Below, one piece after another: positions 24,275 to 37,200 of a DNA stretch of 64,000 nt. The stretch covers positions 62,001 through 126,000 of the forward strand of contig NW_025954977.1 in NCBI RefSeq assembly GCF_022376445.1. The letters are read 5' to 3'. Position numbers and translations under genes: made by a program. Under the pieces are notes generated by a model. It saw only the letters and a list, made by a program, of their open reading frames with translations. It searched no databases and was not told where the DNA came from. Numbering within the stretch: the stretch's first letter is position 1; each line of letters starts with the position of its first letter. This DNA comes from Fomitopsis serialis. Lineage: Eukaryota > Basidiomycota > Agaricomycetes > Polyporales > Fomitopsidaceae.

Positions 24275-26753
24275 TATTTCATTCTACGGGCGACTTAGGG
24301 TGTCAGTGTCTCATCCTACTAGTCTCCAGCGAGCAATTACCGCACCTGGACATGATGGTTAACTACGTCCTGCTTCTTTTCCGGACCCATGTTGTCAATG
24401 ATCATCATGATCAGCGGAGTGACTGCCCGTAAATAGGACGCTAAAGGCTCTGTGAAGGTCAAGAGGAGGAGATCTGCCCGTGAGTAGGACGCTGTAGGTG
24501 GTTGTGAGGAGTCATGACGCGTATGAACTCAGTTATAAACGGCTAAGTACCTGCAGGTGCGCAGCGATCTGGAAAGATCTACATCGGTTCACGTGTACAT
24601 GAGCGGTGAGGGAGGCTGTGTAGCTGTCTGATGATAAAGGGCCCAGTAGTATTAGTAGGGGCGCAGCGCCACTCATGAATCAATATTCAGGGGCCGTGCT
24701 GGCACTGCTAATAGCCAGATCTGCAGAGAGCGCCGCAGTATTAGTAGTACAGCACGCAGTCTGACCAGGCACACCTTCCTCTATCTCACCTACAAGTAAT
24801 GTCGTAAAAGGCATCGTACCTACCACGGCCAACGGCCCTGCAGGGGATACAGATGGAGTCGGGAAGTGAGTATGGGTCGGAATAACGGCGCAGCTAATAG
24901 TCCTCTTCCCACTCCAACAATCAGAGAACTTCTGGTAGATGAGCGACATGAGCTTAAGTCGCGCGGTGCTAGTCGGCCTTCAAGCTTCAAGCTTCAAGTC
25001 TTGCCTGAGGACCACTGGCACAACGTCGACACGTAGCCCAAGGAACGCGCCTCACCGACGCGTACGGGGGCCAATTGCGAGAGCTCATGCCTATGCAACG
25101 AGACTCTGGACTCGCTGGCATTTTGTGAGTAGACTCAGCGCGGAAAGTTATATTGAATCAAGTACACATTTGGTCTGGATCGAGATCGGGATCGTACTCA
25201 ACGCCAATGTTGGGTTCATGTGCATGAGCACCCAGCTTAGTCACCGGCACGAACACGAGGATCGACCGCGACTACTTGATGAAGTACGAAATCTATCACC
25301 TGGTATGGGCGCGATGCGACGCTACATGCATCACCGATAGATACATCTCTGTGGTCCATTCTGTGGTCCATTAACATGAAGCGGCGCACTGGCAGGAGAT
25401 AGCTCCGCGATTAGTAGGGATCCCGCGGAAAGCTGAACGTATATATCGTGCTTCGAGAAGGCGGCGGTGATTTAGTACTTAGACTGAATTAGTCGGAGTT
25501 GTGAGACGCACAACACGCCTAATCAAACCACAGGCGAAGCGCGACCTCACTCGTGCTACAATCCACTCGATACATCGGACCGGTACGCATTGCTAGAGGA
25601 CGCCCCGCACAATGTATGAGTATTTCAGTGACTTGTGAAGCTATTCAAGAGGCTTACTGCGATCATCTCAAGTTGGGCATACTCAGTCCATCGGCTGCTA
25701 GGGGGCCGATGGAGTGAGAGAAGCGCCGCAGTTTCATTAAAAACGAACCCTCTCCTCGGTGGAAACCCGGATGTGATAGCACGACGCAATTGGCGAATCC
25801 ACAGGCTTCACAAAGGGAACTTCTAAGACAACGAATGACACAGCCGCAAGCTACGCAGCAAGGGGTGCCCCAAGCACCACTGCGGCGCACCTGCGCGCGC
25901 ACGGTGACCACTACCTATCTCGCAATTTGAATTTTTCCTTTCGTAAGACGGACACTCACCGACGGACATGGTTCAATGCTTGATACTACTCGAGACAGTG
26001 ACAATATGACGTCCAGTTCATCATTGAGCGACATCTTTACGTGTAAGCGATGGGCACAGAGCGCTGTTCTGTTGAACGTCGTTAGATGCACGCGCTTATG
26101 CGCACACGACAAGAGCCGGTAATGAAAGCGCACAACGCGTTACTCGAGGCGTTTATTGGTTCTCTTCGGCAGGTAGGTGAGGATGCCATCCACGACCCGC
26201 CGAATTCCTGGCACGGCACCAGCGAACCTTCGCGGAGCCACATGGTGGCCGGGATCGCATGTTACGATTAATGTAACTGCGACGCTGTCGGACACGCGGA
26301 TTTGCTAAAGCCCCGAGCGTCCTGCGAAACATACTAGTAAGTATGGTTGCCAGATATACGGACAAAACTCTGACCAAGTAAACCGCCGGAGACACTCCAA
26401 TGGCGGTAAGAGAATCAATATAATACATTGTCTCCGACAGTCCAAGAAGGAACTATGGCTTTACACAACAAGAAAGATGAATGAGGCAGTGTACGGTATA
26501 CAAACCATTGTCGTTGCCAATACATTGAATAACAGCACAGGCTTGGAGATTTGTTACCTACCGGCGAATGTCAGTTGTTGGAGCAGATGTACAAGAATCA
26601 TCTTACAGCGTAGTCTGTCGAGAGCAATACAATTGTAAAAACACGGGTAGAAGATGCGCAATATTCAGAAGGATCTACAGGCGTCGACAAATATTGACCT
26701 GAGCAAATCACGTCAATAACCAGCAAAATGGATGCTTACCACTCTGGGTCTCA
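24275..26753. other. Gene-poor, AT-richer interval
   Basis: About 2.5 kb without a supportable gene. Small structures are visible: a short tandem run of TTCAAGC units at about 24,977-25,000 and two copies of a TATTAGTAG motif near 24,650 and 24,740. Splice signals and codon structure are lacking. It may be degraded repeat DNA, but no transposase or reverse-transcriptase motif remains. Confidence 0.45.
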
Positions 26754-28705
26754 TTACAAACTGCTCCTGTCATATCTGGGGGTCCAACGTTTGCGAGCTA
26801 ACAGCAGTGGCAATTTGACAGTAAGAATGGCGCGTATGCGGGGTAGGTCTTCCTCTCGTCGCGTAAATGCACCTAGAAACGACAGTTCGAGCACTGCGTC
26901 TTTTGCCGCTCGTTGTGCAACATCGTCAAGCAAAGAGTCGATGGATATCCAGTCGATCCTTTCCCATTGTGTCATTGGAGGCAGGACCAGAAGGAGGCTG
27001 AACGATCTGGTATCGACCGTGAACATCTGGCTCACCAACATGATCCCAAATACAGCCAGCGAGGACCATGCGATGCGCGCGTTCAAACGCTCCACGCTGC
27101 TCCCTTCGATAGGCAACGCTCTTAGCAAGTCCATGCCATATTGGAGAGCATCTCTCTCCCGTGGAAACCTGAGATTCTCGGTGATGAACTCCTCGATGAC
27201 AGCCTCTTCTTCTCTCTCGTCATCGACCAACTCGATAGGAGGCCCGGTCGTGTGTCCGCCCTCCTCCGCGTCGTCGTCGTCGTCGTTTTCATCGTCATCT
27301 CCTTCGTCGTCGCCCGCGTCCACGTCCATCGGATCACCCGCTTCCGCAGCGTCATCGTCATTGTCAACTGGAGCCTGCTGTGGCTCGTTTTCGACTTCCA
27401 TTGGCTGTGGCGCCTGTGCATCTTGAGGCGGTGTTGCTTGTACGTTTACAGCGGGCACAGGGGCAGCCGGTTGAACTTGTACTTGCGCCTGGGCGGCAGG
27501 CGCAGGAGCTTGGGCAGCTGCAGCTGCAGCTGCCGCTTCAAGGCGTGCTTGGACAACCTCTGCTGTGAATGATGTTTGTCATCAAGCAGGATGTTCGTCG
27601 AAGGGCACTCACATCCAGGCATAACCATACATTGTTGATATATGAGGCTCTTGAGCGACGGCGCGAGGCGTCGAAGTAAAGTGATAAGACTCGTGATCTC
27701 CGTGTCTTCCCACACGATGAACGCCTTGTCCACGGTCACGACGTCGCGCCGACCGAAGAGCCATTGGACGAACGGCCCATAGCGCGCGAACTCCGTCTGG
27801 CCAATGTGCAGGTAGCGCAAGTGAAGATTCGCGGTGCACTCGAGCTGCTTGCGTGCGTGGTTCGCGCGATGCCATGATAGGGTCTCCATGCTGAGTCCAT
27901 CGATGTTTGGGAAGGCGTTCAGCGTGCGGAACATCTGGTTTGAGTTCCAGAAGTCAATGGCGCTCAAGGTCAGGCGCCGTGCGCCCATGAAGTGTGTCAG
28001 GAGAAAGACACGAGTGGCTGGCGCGATGTCCCCCCAACTCAGGTCCCGCAGATCAAGCCATTCGATCAGGGCGGGGTCAACTGTTGTGAGAAAGGGGACG
28101 ATCGCATCCATCCAGCGATGATCTGGCTCCCCTTCGTCGTTGAGACCGGAGTTTGCGTCATCGCCGGGATATGCATCGGGGGTCAAGCAACCGAGGATCT
28201 CAACCTCTCGAACGTATGGAAGCAGACAGCCAGGCGTGTAAGCCTTCTTGAAAGAGTCTAAGTTGGTCAATGGCTTGAGGCGGAGACGACGGTACAGATG
28301 CATTCGACAGCGGTGGAGGAACGCCCAGCTGGCCAGACAACAGGCAAGAAGGTCCTGCCTATCCGGGATAGAGTCGATAATTATATCACGTAGTTCTTGC
28401 GATAGCTGGGGTACGGGAGGTCCGTCTGGTCGGAGGCTGCCTCTTGCTCAGTGTGAATACGTTTCACAAAGAAGATGATACGAACTCATCCGTCTGAACC
28501 GTCGCAGCTGAATCAGGGTTGCGGTTGGTGGGTCCGGGCATTTGTTCCTCGGCGGCGCTCTTTGGGTCCTCCTGGACGAGCTGAAGCTCTGGTTCTTTGC
28601 GAATGATGATTTTCTCTGGGAGAGTTTTATCTACATGTATGAGCTGGTTAGTGACGGGGCCGAAGGAGCTTTATACGCACTACGTTCAGATTGAGAGCCG
28701 GACAT
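26754..28705 (-). CDS. F-box protein with internal acidic, Pro/Gln/Ala-rich insertion
   Basis: About 600 residues. A short first exon at 28705 (MSGSQSER) splices across GTGCGT...ATGTAG to NKTLPEKIIIRKEPELQL. A GTATCA...CAAG intron then leads to the F-box, VPQLSQELRDIIIDSIPDRQ followed by DLLACCLASWAFLHRCRMHL. The middle has LRR-like stretches (ALIEWLDLRDLSWGDI, MGARRLTLSAIDFWN). A GTGAGT...TTCACAG intron joins VMPG to EVVQARLEAAAAA. An unusual disordered segment follows, first Ala/Pro/Gln, then Asp/Glu-rich (DDEGDDDENDDDDDAEE). The C-terminal domain (ITENLRFPRERDALQYG ... RWTPRYDRSSL) is hydrophobic and folded-looking. It is probably an SCF substrate adaptor. It is divergent from the Yrb2-like gene, with a 743-bp shared upstream region. 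Confidence 0.72.
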
Positions 28706-29448
28706 TATCTTGTGAAGAAACAAAATTGTCAGAGGAGCGCAGCAATACAAGCGGGCCTTCTATGCTGCGATCACGTTGTATTACGGAGTAGAAAGGTTTA
28801 GACATACTGTTTAGACGGCGTGAGTTCGACGAGTTGACAAGGAGCGATGGAAACTGGGAGTTGGTCCCGGTCGACAGCGAGGATGTCGCTGCGCCCTCCA
28901 CAACTAGAACAGTAGCGCAGCTAGACTGATACCAATTCTGGAGGTCTTAGGGAATCCAAGTGTGCAAGTGGCAGTAAGGACGTACGAAGTCAGAGGGCAG
29001 TGCCTTTATATATGTCGGCTTGTGGCGTGGAAGCCGGTCCTGTCCACGTTGCGATCGGCGAAAAACTAAAGCGTAGCGGAGGTGCTCACAAGGAACAGCG
29101 GACATGAAAGGGGGCGACGGACCTATGAAAGCGACTCCGAGTTCTTGAGGCCGGGGCTGGGACACTGACAGTGTGTGGTCCTATGAGAGCCGAATGAGAC
29201 ACAGTGACACACAACAGGCCCCATATATTGACTAAGCGCCCATCACCCGATTTGGAGAGATAAGCACTTACAACGTTAATCATATGCTCACTTACTTATG
29301 TAAAAGCACAGCGTGAACCCCATAATTAAGCTCGCCAGTAATGTTATGTAATGTCATCCAACCCGGCAACTCGCTGCCATTGTGTTCGGCAAACGAGGTC
29401 TAAACGCGTCGACGTCGGCCCCTTCGACGACCACCTCTGTCTCGGACC
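28706..29448. promoter_or_regulatory. Shared upstream region of divergent F-box and Ran-binding genes
   Basis: This 743-base segment separates two divergently transcribed genes, so it probably carries both promoters. I see no convincing TATA box. A TATATA stretch lies near 29,008 but is far from both starts. Confidence 0.4.
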
Positions 29449-31847
29449 ATGGACCTACGTGACGACCAACCTGTCCAGACACACACTGCAGAATGGCATG
29501 CTCCGTCTCAGTCTCCCCCGTTAGACGACCCAGCAGGTGCGGCCGTTCACTTATAGCATTCTAGATCCGCTACTGAAGGGACTTCGATCGCAGACAAGGC
29601 GTCCCGCAAACGCGAGCGCGAACTTTCAATGGAGCCTGCTACACCTCATGATACACCACCAGTCAGTGTGCAGTTGACCAACGAAACCCATGATCGAGTG
29701 GCCTGAGCCAGGCTGAACTGACCACACATACACGCCAGGAGATCGAGCCCAAGACCGCCGATCCCAAGGAGAGGCGCACACCGGCAAAGAAGAACCGAAC
29801 GAGCGCACAATTGGACGCTACCGAGGAGGAGGACGAGTCTGGCTCAGGTGTGAGCTGTTCGCCACCAACAGAGTCGAAGATCAGGCAGATCAGCCAGGGA
29901 GTCGAGGATATGACATGGAAACATATCCGGAAGGACAGCCTCTGTGACCCAGACCACGAGATGGATGTTCGTGAACCCGAATCTGAGGCAGAGCATCAGA
30001 CTGCTCCCGAGGTGAGCGACACACACGAGGAGGACGAGCAGGCTCAGCGAGGGGACGATCTCGAAGAGGAGCCGATCAAAGCGAAAGTGGCCGGAGGAGA
30101 TGAGGTCGCTGTTCCCCCAATTCTGCTACAGGGAGAGAATCCTCCGCAGGTCGAATACGATGCTGGCGAGGACGAACACGCCGGTCAGGCCGACCCAGCT
30201 GAGGTTCCCAGGGAAGCTCAGCCCTCCGACCCTGCTCCCCTCTTCGACAACCCGGAGGTACACCCAGAAGTCTCGGCTATCTCTGCCATACCGCCCGTAC
30301 TCACGTCTTCATCACCACCCCACTCACGTCGTAGCTCAGAGTCCGACGGGGAAAAAGGCGTCAAGCGTAAACTTCGCGACAGGACTGTCAGCGAGAGGTT
30401 CGTCCCAGGTGAGGCCGATGGGGAAACCAATGCGGCCACCACGAAGGCTGGCGCAATCAAGCGCCAGCGAGACGATGCAGACACTGACGTGAATCCGCGT
30501 GTCACGAAACGGCCGACTCCTCCGCCAGAGGAGGCAGAGGGGACGTCGCAGAAGGCCGAGGCATCATCGTCGCAGGATAGCAAGCCTGCTGCAGTGCCAG
30601 CGGCGCCGTCTACTCCTAAGTTTGTACGTGCCACTCCTTCGACTCATTTCTCCGGGCTCATACAAGTGTGTTGCAGGGTGGATTCATGGCGTACGCATCT
30701 ACCAGCTCTCCATTTGTGTCCGTATCAGGTCAAAATATCTTCAACAAATCGAAGTCCCCTCCTCCTTCGAGCAGTCCGTTCGCGTCGACGTCTGCGTCAA
30801 CCTCATTTGCATCGGCGTTCACCGCTACGCCGTCTAGTTCGCCAACTAAGTCTGCGACGAATTCCCTGGAGACGCCTCTCCCGCAGAAGCGCACGGGTTT
30901 CGAGGCCTTCGCGTCTACCTCATCTCCGTTCGCCAGCGTTGCCAAGCGGCCTAAATCACCTCCACCACCGCCGTTCAGCGGCAACAGTCTCGCACGGAGC
31001 CGCTCGCCATCGCGCCATCCAACCTCCGCGCGTACGGGGAGTGCATTTTCCACCAGCGCTTTCTCGGCTTATGCAGCAGGAGGTGCGCAGGGTTTCTCAG
31101 CGACGAATTCTCGGTCCGAGCGGGCGAGTCCTGCGCCAAGCGAGGGTTCGACCAGAGGAACGAGCGTCTTGGATGCGGGTACTAAGGATGACGCCGACGA
31201 AGAAACCGGTAATGGTACCGTCAGTTTCAGCGAGCGGTTGCGGTCACAGAAGGACGAAGACGACAGCGAGGAGGGCGAGCGAGTGAAATTGACTGAACAG
31301 GAAGGTTCGTAACTATTCCTGGCCTCGGCTGATTATTGAAATGACTCTTCCTGTGTCTCGATCCGCGTGCAGTCCACACAGGCGAGGAGGACGAGGAGAC
31401 CGTATACCAAGTTCGGGGCAAACTCTACGCCTTGAGCCCGCAGAACCAATGGAAAGAACGCGGTACGGGTACGCTGAAGCTCAATGTCCACAGGGAGGAT
31501 GGCACGGGGGCTCGCTTGGGTGAGTTCCATTCTTTCATAGTAGCGGAAGCGGAGTGGCCGTTGAGGCGTGCTGATCATATATGTAGTAATGCGGAAAGAG
31601 GCTGTCTACACGGTCCTATTGAACGCTACGCTGTTCAAGGGCATGAAGTGTTTTACGGCACAAGACCCTCGCTATATCCGGTTCAGTGTCTTCGAGGGTG
31701 GTACTGCAACGCACTACAACCTCAGGGTGCGCGAAACCTCCACCTGATTTTACTAACCCTGCTCACGACCCCGTTCTGCAGGTCCAGACGGCGAAGATCG
31801 CGGACGAACTGATAGATGAGATCAACTCGCACATCCCTGGCGAGTGA
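29449..31847 (+). CDS. Ran-binding (RanBD1) nuclear transport protein, Yrb2/Hba1/RanBP3-like
   Basis: Exon 1 (ATG at 29449) splices over a short 42-nt intron, GTGCGG...CTGAAG, into TSIADKASRKRERELSMEP. A long acidic, disordered region follows with basic nuclear-localisation-like stretches (VKRKLRDRTVSERF, AIKRQRDD). Next comes an FG/FA-Ser-rich segment (GGFMAYASTSSPFVSV, TGFEAFASTSSPFASV), typical of Yrb2/RanBP3 and Nup2. The C-terminus is a RanBD1 domain: EEDEETVYQVRGKLYAL, WKERGTGTLKLNVHR, RKEAVYTVLLNATLFKGMK and FTAQDPRYIRFSVFEGG, ending HIPGE at 31847. Yrb2-type proteins bind Ran-GTP and act as cofactors for Crm1-dependent nuclear export; that role is inferred by architecture. All visible introns (about 30,625, 31,309, 31,518 and 31,728) keep the frame, and no interruption was found. 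Confidence 0.85.
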
Positions 31848-34101
31848 ACTCTGCACGTAGTTGCACACTGATCTCCGGATGAGGACGCTCGGACTCAGAC
31901 ACGCCGATATGTGTTATACAAGCTACGAGCCCCGTGCACCTTTTGGTCTTTGCTATTTTACACCGAATCCCACTGGCATTTGACGTTTCACAGATTCTAG
32001 GTGCTAAGATGACCTTGCATTATGATATCTTTGTGTGGAAGAGCGCGCTGAGGTCCTGCATAGTGAACAAATATGCCATTCCCGCGCTCCGATAGACCAC
32101 CATCATTCCGAGGACCAATATTAGGACGGCCACTCGATCTGTGTCCAACGATCGCATGATTCCAGAAAACGCGCCGGGCAAAGCGGGCGTGCGATTCCTT
32201 GACTCGGGATGTCGACTTAGGCGATTGGTGCACCGCGGCAATAGCCATCCTCGTTTTCTTTTCCTTCTTTTCTTCAGAGCAATGACGGGTGGCAGGGCCA
32301 GATTTTTTTGGTGTCCGATGATCGACAGGTCGAGCTTCAAGCTTCACAGACGACTCACGAAAGCTCTGAATAGAGGTCAGACTTCCTCGGATCTTATTGA
32401 ATGCGGCTGAACTTTCTCGGAGCTGGCACCTCTGATTGTGTTGCAGGCCTTCTCAGCGCCTTGGTTCTGGTGCCTCATTATTCGTTCGCCACGTCTCATG
32501 CTCACATGCTTCTACGTTTTTTTTTCGCGGCATTTGTCCTCCAGTAACGCACCCATATTTTGGCCGGGCCGCTATGGTTCCCGAGAATGACCTGGCCGTT
32601 GACAACTCATATGTATGTTCATTGAGTTCCGGATAGACCTCGTTCACTCAATCTCAACCGCCAAGTGCTCACTGAATGGTACTAGTAGTAATCTATCCAT
32701 GTGATTGAAGGCAATCGCTATCTCATTGTCGTCGTTCCACTGCAGGTTCATTGTGAGGTTGTACGCTCGTCATTTCGCTTCGACTGATGTTAGAGCCGAT
32801 TGCTCAAATGGGTGGCGCATGACCTGAAAGTCCATTGAACCAAGTCGGTGAATGGCCTTTCTGTGTAACTTGAGAACTTCTGCACTTCTACAGACAATTT
32901 GTCTATCCACGCACATTACAATTTCGGAGTAATGAGTCACCGGTCAGGTGTTGAGCTGAAGCCACGTAACCCCCACTCAACTGGGTTTCACGGCCTCTCG
33001 AAAGCCAAATAGGTTCCGAAGACATAAACCCTTCGCGTGTGACTGTGTGCCATAGGGTCTTGGTACTAGTCTCTCTTGCTGGCCAAAAAGAGATACTCAT
33101 TTCTTGGTATGAGGCTAGCTCCGGCCACACATACATCATTGTGCGGACTTCGCACCGTGTTGAACGGGCCAGGTGGCTCGAGAAGTGTCTAGGATGTCAG
33201 GAGGTGAGAGGTATAATCAAGCGACTCATGTTTTCCTCATGCTGTGCGACGAATCGCTGTCTTTCTATAGCGCAGTGTGGCCAGTGCCTTGCCGGTTGGG
33301 CCACCTACTATGATGCAGGCCACCGGGGGCCACCAGGGTCCGATTACAAGCCTTCGGTGCGCAGACGGCATGGAATTCATTATTTCTGGCATGGATGTGG
33401 TACACTGTCGGCGGTATGTGGAGTCTGCTTTCCGCATTCCAGTTGACAGAGGTACGACGCTTGACATGTTGTTGCAGGTCCGCATACTGCTGTCAGACTA
33501 GTACTAGTAGTAGTGATCGCACCGCAGAATCGATGGAGACACTCGATCACACCCTCGAACGCTGTTATTCCTCCGCACATGTAATAACACAACGGGTTGT
33601 TGATTCAGCGTTCGCGGGGCCGTTACATAACTCTATTAGCGAACAGCACTGTCAGTCACGGTATGGCCTGAGTAGTACGATACCCTCCGTAGGCTTTCCC
33701 CGAGCGCAGACGTACCCACAGGTGTAGTAGTCCGTTGGTCTTCGTACCACTTCAATATAACATGGAGTTAGACATGCTATAGCTTGCGATCGAATATTAC
33801 GCTACCTCTGTTGTATTACGACCTGTTTTATTCATTTGCTCTAGCAGGACCACCGAGCAAGTACACAGTCACTGGCCCTGCTGTGTGCGAGCTTTGCACG
33901 CGGTTCGCCGGTTTCCCCCGCGACTCGGTTGCGGGGATTGGGCGCCCAATTGAGCGAATCTGAGATCCGATCGCCTTCGCGTGGCCGGGCGCTCAGGTGA
34001 ACAGACCCGGCGACCCGGGTGTTCTGACCGGCGGATCCTCGACCCAGGCGGTCGCTGCGTGGCTGTTCGTTGTCTTTGTCGGTTGGGCAGAGGGCGAAGG
34101 C
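31848..34101. other. Gene-poor interval upstream of RXT3
   Basis: About 2.3 kb. No conserved domain or coherent exon chain is visible on either strand. Two CTAGTAGTA motifs occur (32,681 and 33,503). The last few hundred bases become GC-rich as the RXT3 promoter is approached. Confidence 0.45.
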
Positions 34102-34108
34102 TATAAAA
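34102..34108 (+). promoter_or_regulatory. Probable TATA box of the RXT3 gene
   Basis: TATAAAA lies 190 bp upstream of the RXT3-like ATG at 34292, within a GC-rich region. Position and sequence fit a core promoter with a leader of about 150 nt. Confidence 0.5.
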
Positions 34109-34291
34109 TGTTACAGAAGGCGTTGCTCGGATATAGGAACAAAGGCAGAGGCTGGTACAGACAGAGCAGTCGAGGAGAGGAGGCTTAATGTCATGTCGTA
34201 GTCGCGAGATAACGATCTCGATTGCCCCTGTGATCAACGACGCGTTTTCTGACGGGGTCAACTCTTTCTCAGCCGCTTCCTCCCAACCGCC

Positions 34292-37200
34292 ATGAACGTC
34301 GCTGCCCTCCTCCAGGACTCGCCGTCCGACGACCATGACCACCGCCGTCGGCAGCAACAGCAGCAGCAGCAGCATCGAGAACGAGAGCGCGAGCAGCCGC
34401 AGCCACCCCTACATCACCGCTCGCCGCCTCAGGAACGCGGCCTCGAGCGCGACAGCAGGCCCACGCCCCCGCATTCACATCACCACCACCACCAGTCTCT
34501 GCCACCAAATCAGTCGTATTCACCCCATGCTACGAGACATCAACCACCGCCCTCGCCACCGCACCGATATGCGTCCGACTACGGGCCTCATTCCCAACGC
34601 ATGGCACCGCCACCTCCGCCGTCATCATCCTCGAGCTACGCACCTCCGCCGTTTGACATGCGACGGCGGTCAGACCCGGAGCAGCCGCGCGTGCATGAGA
34701 TAGCACTGCACCCACATGGACCAGGAGGAGGGCATCCAGGTGAGTCGTCCTTGTATCCCCTTCGCTTACCCCTCGGAAGCAATTTCGGGCGTTCCTTTGT
34801 CTCGGAACTTCTTCCGCCACGACGTCTTGCTTCTTTGATCTGCTTGTTATGGTCGGGACATTGACCGTCTGACACTTATTGCTCTGAACGTTATTAGGTC
34901 CCTCTGCTACACCATATACCGTCGAGCACCGCTCTCTGCCTCCGCCTCCACGCACACATGTCCATCATCATCCACACCAACATGTCCACTCGACCCCGGG
35001 CGGACAATCACCGATGTACATGCCACCGGCACGTACGCCTCTGCATGGTGCGTCCACTCCCAAACCAGGTCCCCTCGGGCCCGGTGTCCCGCCTGTAGGA
35101 CATGGTGCCATTCCACTCTTCCCCACCCCCGTCGGCCCCGGTGTGCCCCCAGGTCCGCCAGCAAACAATGGCCCGCCGCCAGGTCCTGGTATGCCTCCGC
35201 CGTCTTCTCGTACGCTGCACTCCCCGCATGGCTTCCCTGGCCCAGGTATGGAACCCTCACCCATGTACGGCGGACACCCAAGCTCCGGCCTACCACCTCT
35301 GTCAGGACCACATCCTCACCCCTCGCGCCCTCGGACAAGCGGCTCATTCGACTACCCGCGCACGTCGCCCATCATGGGGAGCCTGCAGCGACCGCCTTTC
35401 GACCGCGACGAGCACCGACACGACGACCGCCGTGACGAGCGGGAGCGTGACCTGCGCGACAGGAGTGACCGTGAGCGTGACGGTGCCCGGGGGTCGCAGA
35501 TGCCTGCCGGATTGGGCGGTTCCGGGTCCTTGCATCAGCACAACGCCGCTGGGCCTGGCATGTCGATGAATGCGAACGCACGCGCCGTTGGATCTGGACC
35601 TCCGCCGCTGTCTATGTCAATGTCGAACATAATTCCTGGGCCAGGCGCGGTGCCGATGGTGGGCGTCGGCGCGAAGGAACGCGAGAGGGACTGGGAGCGG
35701 GATCGCGAGCGGGCGATGGAGAGAGAACGCGAGATCAACTACGCGCGCGAGAGGGAACGGGACATGCGGGGTGCGAACGGGAACGGCGGCATGATTGGTG
35801 AGTCTCCGCGCGACAGGCATCGTGGCTTGCGAGAGAGAGAGAAGGACTACCTGCGCGAGAGGGAGAGAGAAGAAGGTATCGTCGAGGTGGGGGCCAACGC
35901 GATCACGAGCGAGAAAGAGAGCAGCGGGAACGCGAGTGGCTACGGAGGAGCCAAATCCAAGAACCGATGCAAGGACCTCCGCCGGGGCAGGCTCAGCCGC
36001 ATCTCTGGTCGCGCTTTGCACAGCCGCGGACAGCGGAGCCGTACGTTGAAGACGAGCGAGAACGCAGGGTCATGCTCGAAATGGAAATGGAGAGGGAAAG
36101 GATGAGGGAGGAGGCGAAATTTAGGGAGAGAAGGGAGAGGGAGAGGTATGCTGATGAAGAGGCGAGGGCGAGGGAGGCGAGAGATGGCGCGGAGGCAGAG
36201 AAGGGACGCCGGACGCAGGCTTCGAAGGAAAAAATGGCGAGGGAGAAGGAGGAAAGGCGGTTGATCACGCGAGAGGAACACATGGAGCAGGAGCGCAAGT
36301 GGTTGAGGGAGCAGGAGCGAGAGCGGGAGCGGGAACGTGTGCAGAGGGAAAGAGCGGACATGGAAAGGCGACAGAGTCAGCCGCAGGGTGAGCACCACCA
36401 CCATGTTCGGCATCACCACAGTGTCGGGCCCTCTGGCAAATCGTCCAAGTCCTCGGGAGGTCCGCCTCACATTCAGCCTGCCCCCGGTCCGCGGGAGCTA
36501 CAACCCATGTTTGCAACTCCAGAGAATCTTCGACACTCGAATTCTATGCAGTTCAGGCAGGGGTCCTCCAAGATGATGGACGGTCCTGTCCATGGCGTGT
36601 CGCCGCTTCCTCATGGACCACCCCAGCCCCATCAGCACCACCACCAACACGCGCATCCTTCTCATCCTCTACATCAGCATCCTCCGATGCATGTTCATCC
36701 TTCCGCCATCGGGGGTCCCAATCTTCAACATCGCGGCACGCCACCGTATGGCCCCGGTATGCACCCAAATCCCGTCGAGATGGTGTATCATCCCTCTCGT
36801 GCATCACCCCCGCGCAGGACATCCTCCAAAGCACCTACGATGCGCCTTGGCACTTTCGTTTATCCACGTACACCCTTTCCGTTCACCGACTTACCTAGCC
36901 CTTCGACTTCCACCTCTGCCTCTGGCCCTTCGGACCCAGTCACGCTTTACCAGTACCGGGCAACGATTCTCATCCCCTCCGGATTCCTTCCGACCCACCG
37001 ACCTGCACGTCCGCGCATATGGGGTGGTGCACTCATACCCGCTCTTCCCGCCATCCCGCCGCTCTCTGAGTTCATGGCGGTGCCCTACCGCGACAGCCGC
37101 CCACTCGCGTACGAAGCGAGAAGCATGCGCAGGGTGTATACGGACGATTCAGACCTGTTCTTGTGTGCGCTGCATGCGGGGTTGCTTACGTGGAGCGAGA

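Noticed and set aside
24970..25000. TTCAAGC tandem repeat as a mobile-element end
   Set aside because: Only about three units, no inverted partner or target duplication, and no coding remnant nearby.
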